64,000 bases of DNA, taken from contig NZ_BLAW01000001.1 of assembly GCF_009617895.1 (NCBI RefSeq), positions 1,789,001 through 1,853,000 of the forward strand, written 5' to 3'. A program made the translations under genes and the position numbers. Source of the DNA: Prolixibacter sp. SD074. GTDB lineage: Bacteria; Bacteroidota; Bacteroidia; Bacteroidales; Prolixibacteraceae. Shown here piece by piece: positions 61,839 to 64,000 of this stretch; positions within the stretch are counted from its first letter, which is position 1; every line of letters begins with the position of its first letter. The notes below the pieces were generated by a model, which did not search any database, was not told the DNA's origin, and saw only the letters and a program-made list of their open reading frames with translations.

Positions 61839-62294
61839 ATGATACGAATGATTAGCGCTTATTTTATTCTGACTCTCTTTTTTACTGGTTTATCAGAGTT
61901 CTCTGTACCAGTAGTAACATACAGTTCACTAAAAGTAGAAGTCAGTAATTTACGGAACGATAAGGGTGATGTAATTTTCTTACTATATAAGAAGGGAGCT
62001 TCATTCCCGGATAAAGAGTTAAGAAATAGTTTCAAAAAAGAAACAGGTGTTATTAAGAAAGATAGTGCCATCGCTTTTTTTAGCAATATTCCTCCAGGGG
62101 TTTATGCGGTAACTGTCGTTCATGATGAAAATGACGATCAGAGTTTTAATAAAGGTTTTCTGTTGCCTAAAGAAGGAATCGGATTCTCAAATTACCAATC
62201 AATAGGTTTAACGAATAGACCGCAATTCAGCAGAGCTTCCTTCCGAATAAGTAAAGATACCTGCATTCATATAAAAATGATATATATGAAGTAA
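61839..62294 (+). CDS. DUF2141 exported protein
   Basis: The 151-residue protein has an N-terminal hydrophobic signal (MIRMISAYFILTLFFTGLSEF) and the DUF2141 pattern: LKVEVSNLRNDKGDVIFLLY, FSNIPPGVYAVTVVHDENDD, EGIGFSN, then RPQFSRASF. It is a predicted small beta-sandwich in the periplasm or at the surface. The function of DUF2141 is unknown. It sits between the TetR and nucleotide cyclase genes, 14 and 66 bases away, so the three are probably one transcript. Confidence 0.88.
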   Translation: MIRMISAYFILTLFFTGLSEFSVPVVTYSSLKVEVSNLRNDKGDVIFLLYKKGASFPDKELRNSFKKETGVIKKDSAIAFFSNIPPGVYAVTVVHDENDDQSFNKGFLLPKEGIGFSNYQSIGLTNRPQFSRASFRISKDTCIHIKMIYMK

Positions 62295-62360
62295 GCTGGA
62301 ACTATAGTTGTATAGAATATACTTTGAAAGTAATATTTATTGTAGTTTCTTTTAAGCACG

Positions 62361-63497
62361 ATGATAAGTAAGAAAAATAATCAGAAGGAAATCAATATCC
62401 AAAAACGATTTCTAAGACCTTACCTGTTTTGGTTATTGAACAAACTATTAGTGAATCTAGTCGCTTGGAACTTATTCTTCTGTATATTTATTTTTTTGAC
62501 TTTTTTAGCGGCGCCAGGTATTCTGAACAAGGGGGCAAAAATCTTTCAACTGATGTATCAGAGTAGTCTTGTGATGTTAGGGATGGCGTCGATTATAGCC
62601 TTTGGAACATGGTTAATCGAAGATGTTCTGTTTTACAGATACTTTTCTAAATTGAGCCTCGGGGTACTGTTCCTTATAAGGATTGTTTCAGTAGTTGTAT
62701 TAATGTTACTCATATTTCTTACTATATCGGTTTTTCATTATCAGATAAATCTTTCTAACAATACGGTAGACCATATTTACTTATTTAAATCGTACTTTTT
62801 TAATAATGGAACCATCTATCTATTCTCGACCGGTATCTTCATCTCAACAATGATCAATACGTTAAAGACTATCCGACAAAATGTGGGATACAAGGTATTT
62901 CTCCGAATCGTTTCTGGGTACTACCGGACTCCAAGAGAGGAAAGTCGAATTATTATGTTTATTGATTTAATCTCATCTACAAAATATGCCGAAATGCTCG
63001 GCCACCGTAAATATAGTGCGTTCTTGCAGAAATGTTTTAGTCTACTGGGTATGTTAGAAATAAAATATCAAGCAATGCAGTACCAGATAGTAGGTGATGA
63101 AGTGGTGTTGAGTTGGTCGGCAAATAAATTAAAGAACTATCGGAATGCAGTAGATTTTTATTACGAGTTTATATTTGAATTACTCAAACTCTCTGCTCTT
63201 TTTTCACAGGATTTTGGAATCATTCCCCAATTTAGCGCTTCAATTAATTCCGGTAAAATAATGGTAGCAGAAGTGGGAACCATTAAGAGCGAAATTGCAT
63301 TTCATGGTGATATTTTGAATACGGCAGCCAGAATTCAGAAGCAGTGTAAAAATTACAACAGAAAGCTTTTGGTCACTCGTTCGTTTGTTGAGGCATTTAA
63401 AACAGATGCATCGGATTATAGAATAGAATGGGTTGCCAACGACAGGCTCATAGGTAAAAAGAACCCGGTGGAGATTTATGCCATTGAACCTAAATAA
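62361..63497 (+). CDS. membrane-anchored class III nucleotide cyclase
   Basis: The 378-residue protein has a membrane N-terminus of about four helices: LVAWNLFFCIFIFLTFLAA, SLVMLGMASIIAFGTWL, VVVLMLLIFLTISVFHY, and TIYLFSTGIFISTMI. A class III cyclase catalytic domain follows from about residue 190. Metal-binding aspartates are seen in IMFIDLISSTKYAEML and QIVGDEVVL, and the transition-state Asn and Arg in GDILNTAARIQKQC. The product (cAMP, cGMP or a cyclic pyrimidine) cannot be read from the sequence by eye. It follows the TetR and DUF2141 genes and converges, with 29 bases between, on a gene for a Pycsar-effector-type membrane protein. Confidence 0.88.
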   Translation: MISKKNNQKEINIQKRFLRPYLFWLLNKLLVNLVAWNLFFCIFIFLTFLAAPGILNKGAKIFQLMYQSSLVMLGMASIIAFGTWLIEDVLFYRYFSKLSLGVLFLIRIVSVVVLMLLIFLTISVFHYQINLSNNTVDHIYLFKSYFFNNGTIYLFSTGIFISTMINTLKTIRQNVGYKVFLRIVSGYYRTPREESRIIMFIDLISSTKYAEMLGHRKYSAFLQKCFSLLGMLEIKYQAMQYQIVGDEVVLSWSANKLKNYRNAVDFYYEFIFELLKLSALFSQDFGIIPQFSASINSGKIMVAEVGTIKSEIAFHGDILNTAARIQKQCKNYNRKLLVTRSFVEAFKTDASDYRIEWVANDRLIGKKNPVEIYAIEPK

Positions 63498-63526
63498 ATG
63501 ATAGATAGAAGGTGTATCGAAATATC

Positions 63527-64000
63527 TTATTTGAATGTTAAATTAACTATGAGAAAGGTTATGGCCGCAAGTATAAAACCATACATAAAAACATTGTAGG
63601 CGATGCGCAGTAATTTGTACTTGCGAAACAAAGATTTTCCAAGATAATACTGATCTTTAATCATCGAAGAGTAGAGGTAGTCATAATCATGCATCATCTC
63701 TTTCACGGACTTATCGTAACTGGCAAAAGTGAGCTGTGAAAAGTTACCGAAGAAAAGCAGATTTACTTCCCTCTGCTTCAAGCTCGTTTCGTTGTACTTC
63801 GGCGAGCTTAGTTTCGGTCGGCATGAAAGGATGGCAAAAATCATTGATAGTAAACTGAAAATAAAAAGAATAATTACAGGAAAGGTTAATACTCCACCTA
63901 GGAAAGACTGCTTGGAAGCAACTAAGGCAGAGACAGATACCAATATGGAATTGATTGATATTAAGATATTGGCCTTTTTGTCAGCAATTGCAGTCAAACG
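63527..64000 (-). CDS. Pycsar-effector (DUF5706/PycTM) family protein, partial
   Basis: The gene runs off the right edge, so its N-terminus is not seen; the reading frame is open to the last base and begins RLTAIADKKANILISINS. That motif is characteristic of DUF5706, renamed as the Pycsar effector transmembrane family. Two helices (ILISINSILVSVSALVAS and FPVIILFIFSLLSMIFAIL), a cytoplasmic helical segment with MMHDYDYLYSSMIKDQYYLG, and a last helix (VFMYGFILAAITFLIVNL) follow. In Bacteroidetes many such proteins also carry an N-terminal HD domain, which would lie outside the window. In Pycsar defence, cyclic nucleotides trigger such membrane effectors. A class III cyclase gene is the convergent neighbour. 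Confidence 0.8.
   Translation of the reverse strand, partial: RLTAIADKKANILISINSILVSVSALVASKQSFLGGVLTFPVIILFIFSLLSMIFAILSCRPKLSSPKYNETSLKQREVNLLFFGNFSQLTFASYDKSVKEMMHDYDYLYSSMIKDQYYLGKSLFRKYKLLRIAYNVFMYGFILAAITFLIVNLTFK

Overview
The window looks like a chromosome segment from a facultatively anaerobic, nitrate-respiring member of the Bacteroidetes (Bacteroidota), most likely order Marinilabiliales/Bacteroidales. A Prolixibacteraceae-like organism is my best guess, but this is inference. The evidence is: several promoters that fit the Bacteroidetes consensus TTTG-N19-TAnnTTTG exactly; Bacteroidetes-typical families (FISUMP, PorD/DUF4835, Bacteroidetes-type omega and BamD, DUF2141, GxxExxY, vitellogenin-like lipoprotein); and a housekeeping block bamD-rpoZ-coaBC-porD-recN in the usual order.

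Region 1 (1-8.1 kb) is an accessory, repeat-rich zone around the GDP-fucose genes gmd and fcl. Four repeat systems sit side by side. (i) A tandem array of about 220-240 bp units carries an embedded DUF4160/DUF2442 gene pair. (ii) A GxxExxY (PD-(D/E)XK-like) gene between gmd and fcl is bracketed by perfect 13-bp inverted repeats. (iii) A decamer-periodic element lies in frame twice inside fcl. (iv) An IS200-like/REP-associated transposase is followed by about 185-bp units, each with three hairpins, plus one inverted unit.

Region 2 (8.1-33.4 kb) is mostly core metabolism: an M1 peptidase, an MFS transporter, a lipoprotein thioredoxin, tilS, a YhdH-type reductase, pepT, proS, two envelope proteins, assimilatory sulfate genes (cysDN divergent from cysH), fabI, the recN-porD-coaBC-rpoZ-bamD block, an AOS-family acyltransferase (probably sphingolipid or capnine type) and trxB. 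coaBC is interrupted by a frameshift exactly at an A10 run.

Region 3 (33.6-36 kb) is a tRNA-Pro(GGG) followed by a degraded accessory strip: a possible uracil-DNA-glycosylase-like gene, a PIN-domain remnant, and an outer-membrane-type gene broken at both ends.

Region 4 (36-42.6 kb) is a nitric-oxide module on the minus strand: quinol NO reductase, a DUF438-hemerythrin-PAS protein, a second hemerythrin, a PepSY membrane protein and a cupin. An Rrf2/NsrR-like regulator precedes it. The regulator gene and norB share a palindromic operator candidate. Region 5 (43-50.6 kb) is a TetR-TolC-HlyD-ABC-ABC-permease-permease export operon of the YbhGFSR type.

Region 6 (51-59 kb) is narK-narGHJI, which would give respiratory nitrate reduction to nitrite. 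The NO reductase nearby handles NO; no nitrite reductase is in the window. A convergent gene encodes an unusual fusion of ECF-transporter-like membrane domains to a THEP1-type NTPase. Region 7 (61-64 kb) is a TetR-DUF2141-class III nucleotide cyclase operon that converges on a gene running off the right edge. That gene encodes a DUF5706/Pycsar-effector-type membrane protein, so cyclase and effector may form a Pycsar-like signalling or defence pair.
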